From positions 3,291,501-3,355,500 of the forward strand of contig NZ_CP132311.1 in assembly GCF_030733845.1 (NCBI RefSeq): 64,000 bases of DNA. The letters run 5' to 3'. This DNA comes from Shinella zoogloeoides (lineage in GTDB: Bacteria > Pseudomonadota > Alphaproteobacteria > Rhizobiales > Rhizobiaceae). Below, piece by piece: positions 54,241 through 64,000 of the stretch (position 1 is its first letter; every line of letters begins with the position of its first letter). Below the pieces are notes generated by a model. It did not search any database and was not told where the DNA came from. It worked only from the letters and a program-made list of their open reading frames with translations. The position numbers and the translations under genes are program-made.

Positions 54241-57237
54241 TCAACCGCCCAGCGCGTCCTCGAGGAAGGCAGCGAGCTGCGCGAGATGCTTGGACATCAG
54301 ACCCGTCGCCGGCGAGGCCGCGGCCGGGCGGCCGGTATAGCGCACGCGCTGGTACTTGGCGTCGATATGGGCAAGAACCCATTCGAGGTAGGGGTCGATG
54401 AAGGCCCAGCCGCCCATGTTCTTGGGCTCTTCCTGGCACCAGACCATCTCGGCATTGCGGAAGCGGCTGAGCTCGTTGATCAGCGCCTTGGCCGGGAACG
54501 GGTAGAGCTGTTCCAGGCGCAAGAGGTAGACGTCGTCGATGCCGCGCTTCTCGCGCTCTTCCAGAAGGTCGTAATAGACCTTGCCCGAGCACATCACGAC
54601 GCGGCGGATCTTGGCGTCCTTCTGAAGCTTGATCGGGCCGTCCTTGATGACCTCGGCGTCGTCCCACAGCAGGCGGTGGAACGAGCTTTCGCCCGCCATC
54701 TCCGACAGCGAGGAGACCGCGCGCTTGTGGCGCAGCAGGGACTTCGGCGTCATCATGATCAGCGGCTTGCGGAAGTCGCGCTTCACCTGGCGGCGCAGGA
54801 TGTGGAAGTAGTTCGCCGGCGTCGTGACGTTGGCGACCTGCATGTTGTCCTCGGCGCACATCTGCAGCCAGCGTTCGAGGCGGGCGGAGGAGTGCTCCGG
54901 ACCCTGGCCCTCATAGCCGTGCGGCAGCAGGCAGACGAGGCCGGACATGCGCAGCCACTTGCGTTCGCCCGACGAGATGAACTGGTCGAAGACGACCTGC
55001 GCGCCGTTTGCGAAGTCGCCGAACTGGGCTTCCCACAGCGTCAGCGCGTTCGGGCGGGCGAGCGAATAGCCGTATTCGAAGCCGAGAACCGCTTCTTCCG
55101 AGAGCATCGAGTTGATGACCTCGTAGCGGGCCTGCGTCGGCGAAAGGTTGGCGAGCGGGATGTAGCGGTCTTCGGTCTCCTGATCGTAGAGGACCGTGTG
55201 GCGCTGCGAGAAGGTGCCGCGCTCGCAATCCTGGCCGGACAGGCGGATCTTCGTGCCCTCGACGCAGAGCGTGCCGAAGGCAAGCGCTTCCGCCATCGCC
55301 CAGTCGATGCCCTCGCCCGTCTCGATCATCTGCGCGCGGTTGTCCATGAAGCGCTGAATGGTCTTGTGGGCCTTGAAGCCTTCCGGAATGGTCGAGATCT
55401 TGCGGCCGATTTCCTTCAGCTGCTTCATCGGCACGGAGGTCTTGCCGCGGCGCTGTTCGTCCTGGTTGTCGGCCGAGCGCAGGCCCGACCAGGCGCCGTC
55501 CAGCCAGTCGGCCTTGTTCGGCTTGTAGGACTGGCCGGCCTCGAATTCCTGCTCGAGATTGGCGCGCCAATCGGCCTTCATCTTCTCGAATTCGCCCTCG
55601 CTGATCACGCCCTCGGCAATGAGGCGCGAACCGTAGAGGTTGACGACCGTCTTGTGGGCGCGGATCGCCTTGTACATCTTCGGCTGCGTGAACGCGGGCT
55701 CGTCGCCTTCGTTATGGCCGAAGCGGCGATAGCAGAACATGTCCAGCACGACCGGCTTGTGGAACTTCATGCGGAATTCGGTCGCGATCTTGGCGGCATA
55801 GGTCACCGCTTCCGGATCGTCGCCGTTCACATGGAAGATCGGCGCCTCGATCATCTTCGCGACATCCGACGGATAGGGCGAGGAGCGCGAGAAGGCCGGG
55901 TTCGTGGTGAAACCGATCTGGTTGTTGATGATGACGTGGACCGTGCCGGCGACGCGATGGCCGCGCAGGCCCGACAAGCCGAGGATTTCGGCCGTCACGC
56001 CCTGGCCGGCAAAGGCCGCGTCGCCATGCAGAAGCAGCGGCATGACCTGTGCCCGCTCGAACAGCGGAATGATGTCGCCCTCGAAGACCTTCGCCATCTG
56101 GTCCTGCTTGGCGCGGGCCTTGCCCATGACGACAGGGTTGACGATTTCGAGGTGCGAAGGGTTGGCGGTCAGCGACAGGTGCACCTTGTTGCCGTCGAAC
56201 TCGCGGTCCGAGGAAGCGCCGAGGTGGTACTTCACGTCGCCCGAACCTTCCACCTCGTCCGGCGCGTAGGAGCCGCCCTTGAACTCGTGGAAGACGGCAC
56301 GGTGAGGCTTGGCCATCACGTTGGTCAGAACGTTGAGACGGCCGCGATGGGCCATGCCGAGCACGATTTCCTTGAGGCCGAGCTGGCCGCCGCGCTTGAT
56401 GATCTGCTCCAGCGCCGGGATCAGCGATTCGCCGCCGTCGAGGCCGAAGCGCTTGGTGCCCTTGTACTTGACGTCGATGAACTGCTCGAAGCCTTCCGCC
56501 TCGATCAGCTTCTGCAGGATCGCCTTTTTGCCCTCGGGCGTGAAGTCGACGCCCTTGTCCGGGCCTTCGATGCGCTCCTGGATCCAGCCCTTCTCTTCCG
56601 GGTTGGAGATATGCATGAACTCGACGCCGATCGTCGAGCAGTAGGTGCGCTCGAGGATTTCGACCATCTCGCGCACGGTCGCGTATTCGAGGCCGAGCAC
56701 GTTGTCGATGAAGATCTTGCGGTCGAGATCCTTGTCCTCGAAACCGTAGTTCGAGGGCGAAAGCTCATGGTAGTCCTCGACCGGGGCGGCGATGCCCAGC
56801 GGGTCGAGCTTGGCGTGCAGGTGGCCGCGGGCGCGGTAGGCGCGGATCATCATGATGGCGCGCACGCTGTCGCGCGTCGCCTGGTTGACGTCGGCCTGGT
56901 TGACGGGCGCGCCGGTCTGGGCGGCGACGGCCTCGGCCTTCGCCTGTACCTTCTTCTCGAGAACCTTCTCGACGACGCCCCAGTTGCCGTCGAGCGCCGA
57001 GACGAGTTCGCCATTGGCGACGATCGGCCAGTTCGCGCGCTTCCAGGAGGCGCCCTTGGCCGCCTTCACGATGTCGGAGGGCTGGTCTTCGAGGGCCCTG
57101 AAGAAGGCCTGCCATTCCTCGCCGACAGAGGCGGGGTCCGCCTCGTACCGGGCATAGAGCTGTTCGATATAGGCTGCGTTCGCCCCGTCGAGGAAGGACG
57201 TGGCCAGAAATTGTTCGTTGGCGTCTTGCCGTGCCAT
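54241..57237 (-). CDS. sucA: 2-oxoglutarate dehydrogenase E1
   Basis: A 998-residue thiamine diphosphate decarboxylase. ATG 57237 gives the family start MARQDANEQFLATSFLDGANAAYIEQLYARYE; a longer frame is unsupported. TPP-binding region HGDAAFAGQGV and the transketolase-like C-terminal part (NSMLSEEAVLGFEYGYS, PHGYEGQGPEHSSARLERWL) are present. It follows sucD after 120 bp that include a strong hairpin. Confidence 0.97.
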   Translation of the reverse strand: MARQDANEQFLATSFLDGANAAYIEQLYARYEADPASVGEEWQAFFRALEDQPSDIVKAAKGASWKRANWPIVANGELVSALDGNWGVVEKVLEKKVQAKAEAVAAQTGAPVNQADVNQATRDSVRAIMMIRAYRARGHLHAKLDPLGIAAPVEDYHELSPSNYGFEDKDLDRKIFIDNVLGLEYATVREMVEILERTYCSTIGVEFMHISNPEEKGWIQERIEGPDKGVDFTPEGKKAILQKLIEAEGFEQFIDVKYKGTKRFGLDGGESLIPALEQIIKRGGQLGLKEIVLGMAHRGRLNVLTNVMAKPHRAVFHEFKGGSYAPDEVEGSGDVKYHLGASSDREFDGNKVHLSLTANPSHLEIVNPVVMGKARAKQDQMAKVFEGDIIPLFERAQVMPLLLHGDAAFAGQGVTAEILGLSGLRGHRVAGTVHVIINNQIGFTTNPAFSRSSPYPSDVAKMIEAPIFHVNGDDPEAVTYAAKIATEFRMKFHKPVVLDMFCYRRFGHNEGDEPAFTQPKMYKAIRAHKTVVNLYGSRLIAEGVISEGEFEKMKADWRANLEQEFEAGQSYKPNKADWLDGAWSGLRSADNQDEQRRGKTSVPMKQLKEIGRKISTIPEGFKAHKTIQRFMDNRAQMIETGEGIDWAMAEALAFGTLCVEGTKIRLSGQDCERGTFSQRHTVLYDQETEDRYIPLANLSPTQARYEVINSMLSEEAVLGFEYGYSLARPNALTLWEAQFGDFANGAQVVFDQFISSGERKWLRMSGLVCLLPHGYEGQGPEHSSARLERWLQMCAEDNMQVANVTTPANYFHILRRQVKRDFRKPLIMMTPKSLLRHKRAVSSLSEMAGESSFHRLLWDDAEVIKDGPIKLQKDAKIRRVVMCSGKVYYDLLEEREKRGIDDVYLLRLEQLYPFPAKALINELSRFRNAEMVWCQEEPKNMGGWAFIDPYLEWVLAHIDAKYQRVRYTGRPAAASPATGLMSKHLAQLAAFLEDALGG

Positions 57238-57314
57238 GGTGTTTTTGCGGGCGTGCGGCCCGCCTCCCGAACGATCGTGTTGTTGCCACCCGGCGAGCCT
57301 CACCGGGAAGAGAC

Positions 57315-57346
57315 GGTCCGGCCGGCAATTTTCAGCCGGCCGGACC
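57315..57346. promoter_or_regulatory. Strong intercistronic hairpin between sucD and sucA
   Basis: GGTCCGGCCGGC / GCCGGCCGGACC, a perfect 12-bp stem with an 8-base loop. The T-rich tail (TCTTTTGTTT) is on the plus strand, opposite to the direction of suc transcription; on the minus strand the stem is followed by GTCTCTTCC. It may be a processing or partial termination element. Confidence 0.6.
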
Positions 57347-57357
57347 TCTTTTGTTTC

Positions 57358-58260
57358 TCAGCCCTTGAGGACTTCGACCAGGGTCTTGCCGAGACGTGCC
57401 GGCGAGGGCGAGACGCGGATGCCTGCGGCTTCCATCGCCGCGATCTTGGATTCAGCATCGCCCTTGCCGCCGGAAACGACCGCGCCGGCATGGCCCATGG
57501 TGCGGCCCTTCGGCGCGGTGCGGCCCGCGATGAAGCCGGCCATCGGCTTCTTGCGGCCCTTCTTGGCCTCGTCGATGAGGAACTGCGCCGCATCTTCTTC
57601 CGCCGAGCCGCCGATTTCGCCGATCATGATGATCGAGGTCGTGGCGTCGTCGGCAAGGAACATCTCAAGCACGTCGATGAACTCGGTGCCCTTGACCGGG
57701 TCGCCGCCGATGCCGACGGCCGTCGTCTGGCCGAGGCCCTCGTTGGAGGTCTGGAAAACGGCTTCATAGGTCAGCGTGCCGGAGCGCGAGACGATGCCGA
57801 CCGAACCCTTGCGGAAGATCGAGCCCGGCATGATGCCGATCTTGCATTCTTCCGGCGTCAGGATGCCGGGGCAGTTGGGCCCAAGCAGGCGCGAGGAGGA
57901 GCGGTCGAGGCGGGCCTTGACGCGCACCATGTCGGCCACCGGGATGCCTTCGGTGATGCAGGTGATGAACGGGATCTCGGCGTCGATCGCCTCGATGATC
58001 GCGTCCGCGGCGCCGGCCGGCGGAACGTAGATCACGGATGCGTCGGCACCGGTCTTTTCGCGGCCTTCGGCGACGGAGGCGAAGATCGGCAGGCTTTCGC
58101 CCTTCGAGCCGGTCCAGGTTTCGCCGCCCTTCTTCGGGTGGATGCCGCCGACCATCTGCGTGCCGTAATAGGCGAGCGCCTGTTCGGTATGGAAGGTGCC
58201 GGTCTTGCCGGTCAGGCCCTGAACGAGGACCTTGGTGTTCTTGTTGACGAGAATCGACAT
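57358..58260 (-). CDS. sucD: Succinyl-CoA synthetase subunit alpha
   Basis: A 300-residue alpha subunit. [15 protein letters not shown] (~14-28) is the CoA-binding loop and [11 protein letters not shown] carries the phosphorylated His (~247). It pairs with the beta subunit encoded immediately upstream (17-bp gap) to make ATP/GTP from succinyl-CoA. The sequence is complete and typical. Confidence 0.97.
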   Translation of the reverse strand: MSILVNKNTKVLVQGLTGKTGTFHTEQALAYYGTQMVGGIHPKKGGETWTGSKGESLPIFASVAEGREKTGADASVIYVPPAGAADAIIEAIDAEIPFITCITEGIPVADMVRVKARLDRSSSRLLGPNCPGILTPEECKIGIMPGSIFRKGSVGIVSRSGTLTYEAVFQTSNEGLGQTTAVGIGGDPVKGTEFIDVLEMFLADDATTSIIMIGEIGGSAEEDAAQFLIDEAKKGRKKPMAGFIAGRTAPKGRTMGHAGAVVSGGKGDAESKIAAMEAAGIRVSPSPARLGKTLVEVLKG

Positions 58261-58277
58261 TAGGTCAGGTCCTTCAG

Positions 58278-59471
<1,194 letters not shown>

Positions 59472-59498
59472 GGGGATGATCCTGTCTGGATTCCGGGA

Positions 59499-60482
<984 letters not shown>

Positions 60483-60571
60483 TCAACAGGCCCCGAATGT
60501 CGCAATTGCAGGACCTTTCGGCGCAAGGGCTTACGCTTCCTGGGTTAAAAATTCAACACATACTTTTGGAC

Positions 60572-60583
60572 TGAAATATTTCA
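60572..60583. promoter_or_regulatory. Perfect palindrome TGAAATATTTCA upstream of mdh
   Basis: A 12-bp perfect palindrome about 110 bp before the mdh start. On the minus strand it overlaps a possible -35 (TTGAAA) with TATGTG 16 bases further. Operator role is inferred from position and symmetry. Confidence 0.5.
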
Positions 60584-60603
60584 ATCGGTTAGATGACAAA
60601 ATT

Positions 60604-60619
60604 CTTACGTAAACGTAAG
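60604..60619. promoter_or_regulatory. Palindrome CTTACGT-AA-ACGTAAG upstream of mdh
   Basis: Perfect 7-bp arms with a 2-base centre about 143 bp before the mdh start. It resembles a dimeric regulator site. No factor can be named. Confidence 0.55.
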
Positions 60620-60622
60620 TAT

Positions 60623-60643
60623 TTCCGTCACGCTTCCGTCACG
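60623..60643. repeat. Tandem TTCCGTCACG repeats at 11-bp spacing
   Basis: Two identical 10-mers at 60623-60632 and 60634-60643, one helical turn apart, reaching over the zapE stop. Same-face repeats are typical of activator sites; role inferred. Confidence 0.5.
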
Positions 60644-61820
60644 TTTCACCATACCGTGCCTCGTGGTCGTCGAGATACTCCGTGCTGCGGATCTCGATGA
60701 GGCGCGAAACCGTGCGGTCGAACTCGAAGCCTTCCGTGCCCTTGCGGGTGACGAGCAGGTTCTCCGGCGCCGCGGCTGCGGAGGCGAAAAGGCGCGCCCG
60801 GTGGTCATAGATCGTATCGACGAGATTGATGAAACGCTTGGTCTCGTTGCGCTTTTCCGCACCGAGAAGGGGCACGTGGTCTATGAAGAGCGTGTCGTAA
60901 TGCGCGAGGATTTCGAGATAGTCGGCAGCGCCCAGCGGCCGCTCGCAAAGGTCGGCAAAGGAAAAGCGCGCTACGCGCCCCGCCGCCCGCGGCACCGCGA
61001 TCCTGCGCCCGCGGAAGGAGATCGTCTGCGCGGTCACGGCCTTGCCCGCCGTCTCGCGCCGCCAGGCCGCATCCATCGCCATGTCGGCTTCATCGCCGAG
61101 CGGATGGCGGAAGACCGGCAGGCCGCTGTCCTTCTCCAGGCGATAGTCCGTCAGGGAATCGAGCGGCATGATCTCGACATGCTGCTTCAGCAGATCGACG
61201 AAGGGCAGGAAGAGGCCGCGATTGAGGCCGTCCTTGTAGAGATTATCCGGCTCGACGTTCGACGTCGCCACGAGAATGCAGCCGCGCTGGAACAGCTCAC
61301 CGAAAAGCCGCGACAGGATCATCGCATCGGCAATGTCCGTCACGGAAAACTCGTCGAAGCAGAGAAGCCGCGCCTCTTCGATCAGGCTTGCCGCCACCGG
61401 CGGCACGGGATCGGCCTGCTTCGTCTCCCCCGCCTTCAGCTTCTGCCGGTGCTTGTGGATGCGGTCATGCACATCCGCCATGAATTCATGGAAATGCGCC
61501 CGGCGCTTGCGCTTGATGGGCGAAAGCTCGAAGAACATGTCCATGAGCATGGTCTTGCCGCGCCCGACGCCGCCATGGATGTAGAGGCCCTTCGGAGCAC
61601 CTGCGGTCTCGGGCTTGCGGGAAGCGAAGAGCCAGCCGAGCGCGCTGGACTTGCGCGCCGGCCGCTGGGCATGGACCGCGCCGAGCAGCCGGTCGAACCG
61701 CGCCGCCATCGCCTTCTGGGCCGGGTCGGGTTGTAGCGCGCCGCTGGCGACGAGGTCCGCCAGCCTATCCGAAACGCCACGGTCCGGATGTGTCGAGACC
61801 CTGTCCCAGTCCTTGGCCAT
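60639..61820 (-). CDS. zapE: Cell-division ATPase ZapE (AFG1-like)
   Basis: A 393-residue AAA-type ATPase. Walker A is GGVGRGKTMLMD and Walker B is LLCFDEFSVTDIADAMIL, both diagnostic of ZapE/AFG1. It influences FtsZ ring stability and, in mitochondria, respiratory complex turnover. It lies 177 bp upstream of mdh on the same strand; the gap carries symmetric elements. Confidence 0.93.
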   Translation of the reverse strand: MAKDWDRVSTHPDRGVSDRLADLVASGALQPDPAQKAMAARFDRLLGAVHAQRPARKSSALGWLFASRKPETAGAPKGLYIHGGVGRGKTMLMDMFFELSPIKRKRRAHFHEFMADVHDRIHKHRQKLKAGETKQADPVPPVAASLIEEARLLCFDEFSVTDIADAMILSRLFGELFQRGCILVATSNVEPDNLYKDGLNRGLFLPFVDLLKQHVEIMPLDSLTDYRLEKDSGLPVFRHPLGDEADMAMDAAWRRETAGKAVTAQTISFRGRRIAVPRAAGRVARFSFADLCERPLGAADYLEILAHYDTLFIDHVPLLGAEKRNETKRFINLVDTIYDHRARLFASAAAAPENLLVTRKGTEGFEFDRTVSRLIEIRSTEYLDDHEARYGET

Positions 61821-61857
61821 GGGAGGAAATTATCCGTGTCTTTTCAGGAAGGCGGGA

Positions 61858-62400
61858 TCAGCGCGAGAGGCTGACGGGCTGGCCGGAATTGGTCGAGCCG
61901 TCGAAGCGGGAATCGGCCGTCTTGTAGAGGCGCGCGATCGGATTGCCGCCACGGTCCTTCAGCACGACCTGCTTGCCGGCGACTTCCCAGGAGCCCATCG
62001 CGGTCAGTTCGCCCGCGCAGCCACGCGTGCCGCCGCGCGAACCGCTGCCGAGATTGGTGAGCGTCAGGAACATGTCGCAGGAGGATGGGCCGCTCGCCAC
62101 GCGCCAGTTGCCGACCATGGCTTCCTTCTTGACGTCGAGCGCGCTTGCCGCCGCAGCCGTGTCCGTTCCAGTGCCGGTTCCCGTCGCCATCGCCGTGTCG
62201 GTCGCCGGCTTTTCCGGGAACTGGCCGCTGGTATCGGTCGTCGGGTCGGGAAGCTGGCTCGAGGAGACAGTACCGATCGGCTGGGCTTCGAGCGGCGTGA
62301 TGTTCTGCTGCGTATTGACGCTGCCCATCGACCCGGTCCGCTGGCAACCGGCCAGAGCAAGCGCCATCATCAGTCCGCCCGCTACCTGTACAATCCGCAT
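61858..62400 (-). CDS. AprI/Inh-type outer-membrane lipoprotein, Omp19-like
   Basis: A 180-residue lipoprotein. ATG 62400 has GGGAG eight bases upstream. Lipobox LALAGC with Cys at 19, followed by a Thr/Pro-rich linker and a C-terminal AprI/Inh protease-inhibitor domain (VGNWRVASGPSSCDM, GCAGELTAMGSWEV). The C-terminus (RFDGSTNSGQPVSLSR) closely resembles Brucella Omp19. It probably protects the cell surface from proteases. Confidence 0.9.
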   Translation of the reverse strand: MRIVQVAGGLMMALALAGCQRTGSMGSVNTQQNITPLEAQPIGTVSSSQLPDPTTDTSGQFPEKPATDTAMATGTGTGTDTAAAASALDVKKEAMVGNWRVASGPSSCDMFLTLTNLGSGSRGGTRGCAGELTAMGSWEVAGKQVVLKDRGGNPIARLYKTADSRFDGSTNSGQPVSLSR

Positions 62401-62544
62401 GTCGATACTCCCGATATCTGCCCAGACACTGCTGCCGTGCAGCAATTCACGCCGAATTAACGTGAATCGCCCGCGCGAATCAAGATGAAACGGCCCGATT
62501 GTCCAGACCACTTCCTCACGTTTCGTAAACGCCGCTTATCTAGG

Positions 62545-63324
62545 TCAGAGACGGCGCTCGACCATCATCTTCTTGATTTCGCCGATCGCCTTGGCCGGGT
62601 TGAGGCCCTTCGGGCAGGCCTGGGCGCAGTTCATGATCGTGTGGCAGCGATAGAGGCGGAAGGGATCTTCCAGATTGTCGAGGCGTTCCCCGGTCGCTTC
62701 GTCACGGCTGTCGATGAGCCAGCGGTAGGCCTGGAGCAGGACGGCGGGACCGAGGTACCGATCGCCGTTCCACCAGTAGCTCGGACAGGAGGTCGAGCAG
62801 CAGGCGCACAGGATGCACTCGTAGAGGCCGTCGAGCTTCAGGCGGTCCTCGTGGCTCTGCTTCCATTCCTTGGCCGGCGTCGGCGACACGGTTTTCAGCC
62901 ACGGCTCGATGGAGCGGTGCTGGGCGTAGAAGTTGGTCAGATCCGGAACGAGGTCCTTCACGACGGGCATATGCGGCAGCGGGTAGACCTTCACGGTGCC
63001 ATTCACCTCGTCCAGGCCCTTGGTGCAGGCGAGCGTGTTGGTGCCGTCGATGTTCATGGCGCAGGAGCCGCAGATGCCTTCGCGGCAGGAGCGGCGCAGC
63101 GTCAGCGTCGGGTCGATGTTGTTCTTGATGTAGAGGAGCGCGTCCAGAACCATCGGGCCGCAATCGTCGACGTCGATGTAGAACGTGTCGATCGACGGGT
63201 TCTTCCCGTCGTCGGGATTCCAGCGGTAGATGCGCAGCTCGCGGGTGTTGGTGGCCCCGGCCGGCTTCGGCCAGACCTTGCCCTCGGTCATCTGCGAGTT
63301 CTTCGGGAGAGCGAGTTCAACCAT
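62545..63324 (-). CDS. sdhB: Succinate dehydrogenase iron-sulfur subunit
   Basis: A 259-residue subunit with all three cluster motifs: 2Fe-2S ([13 protein letters not shown]...C), 4Fe-4S ([12 protein letters not shown]) and 3Fe-4S ([17 protein letters not shown]). It passes electrons from the flavoprotein to quinone in complex II. The sdhA stop lies 18 bp upstream on the same strand. Confidence 0.98.
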   Translation of the reverse strand: MVELALPKNSQMTEGKVWPKPAGATNTRELRIYRWNPDDGKNPSIDTFYIDVDDCGPMVLDALLYIKNNIDPTLTLRRSCREGICGSCAMNIDGTNTLACTKGLDEVNGTVKVYPLPHMPVVKDLVPDLTNFYAQHRSIEPWLKTVSPTPAKEWKQSHEDRLKLDGLYECILCACCSTSCPSYWWNGDRYLGPAVLLQAYRWLIDSRDEATGERLDNLEDPFRLYRCHTIMNCAQACPKGLNPAKAIGEIKKMMVERRL

Positions 63325-63342
63325 GTCCTGTTCTCCTCGGGA

Positions 63343-64000
63343 TCAGTAGACGCGAGCCTTGGGCTCGATCTTCTTGGGATCGATCCCGTCAGCGATGAGG
63401 TCGGTGTGCACCGGGCGATAGTCGAGCTTCACGTCGCCCGCCTCGTTCACCCAGGCCAGTGTGTGCTTGCGCCAGTTGACGTCGTCGCGGCCGGCAAAGG
63501 GGCCGTCGACATAGTCTTCGCGGGCATGCGAGCCGCGGCTTTCCTTGCGAGCCTCGGCGCCGTAGACCGTGGTGATGGCGTTGGCCATCAGGTTTTCCAG
63601 CTCCAGCGTCTCGACGAGGTCGGAGTTCCAGATCATCGAGCGGTCGGTGACCTTGATGTCGGGCATTTCCTGCCAGATGGCGGTCATGCGCCTGCAGCCG
63701 CTTTCCAGCGATTCCTGCGTGCGGAACACCGCCGCGTCTTCCTGCATGGTGCGCTGCATCTTGTCGCGCAGGATCGCCGTCGGCGTGCCGCCGTTGGCGT
63801 TCCGGAGGCGATCGAAGCGGTCCATGATCTTGTCGCAGGCGGCGATGTCGAGCGCCGGGATCGGGCCGGCGCGGTCGATCACCTGGCCGGCGCGGATCGC
63901 GGCCGCGCGACCGAAGACAACGAGGTCGATCAGCGAGTTGGAGCCGAGGCGGTTCGCGCCGTGCACCGAGGCGCAGCCGGCTTCGCCGACCGCCATCAGG
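63343..64000 (-). CDS. sdhA: Succinate dehydrogenase flavoprotein subunit, C-terminal part (partial)
   Basis: The frame runs off the window edge, so only the last ~218 residues are visible. They include [29 protein letters not shown], the Arg/Gly substrate-binding and FAD-contact region, and the C-terminal [30 protein letters not shown] diagnostic of SdhA. The gene continues upstream beyond 64000. It precedes sdhB with an 18-bp gap. Confidence 0.97.
   Translation of the reverse strand, partial: LMAVGEAGCASVHGANRLGSNSLIDLVVFGRAAAIRAGQVIDRAGPIPALDIAACDKIMDRFDRLRNANGGTPTAILRDKMQRTMQEDAAVFRTQESLESGCRRMTAIWQEMPDIKVTDRSMIWNSDLVETLELENLMANAITTVYGAEARKESRGSHAREDYVDGPFAGRDDVNWRKHTLAWVNEAGDVKLDYRPVHTDLIADGIDPKKIEPKARVY

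Noticed and set aside
54286-58263. Very long plus-strand ORF (1325 codons) opposite sucA and sucD
   Set aside because: It is antisense to well-identified genes, runs through two of them and their intergenic hairpin, and has His/Arg/Asp-rich low-information composition produced by the high GC of codon third positions.

Overview
The window comes from a high-GC alphaproteobacterium of the Rhizobiales (Hyphomicrobiales), most likely Rhizobiaceae. The evidence is gene order and family content: the mdh-sucCDAB-(accessory genes)-lpdA block, atpHAGDC without the F0 genes next to priA, secA divergent from a parvulin gene followed by argJ, an AprI/Inh outer-membrane lipoprotein resembling Brucella Omp19, and a DUF982 protein. 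I cannot name the species.

Region 1 (about 1-12,900) is the end of an integrated tailed phage. It runs: a partial tail-assembly gene, a tail-tip protein, a beta-helix tail fibre with a 23-residue repeat, two small genes, an XRE-type regulator, a lower-GC cargo block (TagD-like cytidylyltransferase, LicD-family transferase, TylF-like methyltransferase, several small unknown genes), a lysis cassette (GH19 endolysin, overlapping spanin candidates, a membrane coiled-coil protein), small early-type genes including DUF982, and a tyrosine integrase. The prophage boundary probably lies in the structured non-coding stretch 12,840-13,303.

Region 2 (13,300-28,500) is core chromosome: a BON-domain protein, an acyl-CoA synthetase, a GNAT/flippase envelope pair, secA, a parvulin foldase, argJ-GNAT-mutT, a membrane protein, a 57-residue Flp-type pilin, a NDUFAF5-like methyltransferase, comF, glutaredoxin, a nitrilase-family amidase and DUF1178.

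Region 3 (28,484-36,506) holds ubiG; a leftward catabolic operon (Fe-type alcohol dehydrogenase, aldehyde dehydrogenase, enolase-superfamily dehydratase/racemase) divergent from a LysR regulator, substrate unknown; and a short run with an exported protein, an SNase-like protein and a PPP phosphatase.

Region 4 (36,588-48,700) carries the F1 ATP synthase operon, a small membrane protein, priA, an SMC/RecF-like ATPase, xerC, a TraB/GumN protein and DUF2867. Region 5 (48,782-64,000) is the TCA block: lpdA, five accessory genes, sucB, sucA, sucD, sucC and mdh, all leftward, then zapE, the Omp19-like lipoprotein, sdhB and the C-terminal part of sdhA, cut by the window edge. Together these genes give 2-oxoglutarate to succinyl-CoA to succinate to fumarate, and malate to oxaloacetate.

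No tRNA, rRNA, CRISPR array or insertion sequence was recognised. The most unusual material is the prophage cargo block and its divergent regulator; the rest is largely ordinary chromosome with some structured intergenic elements worth testing.
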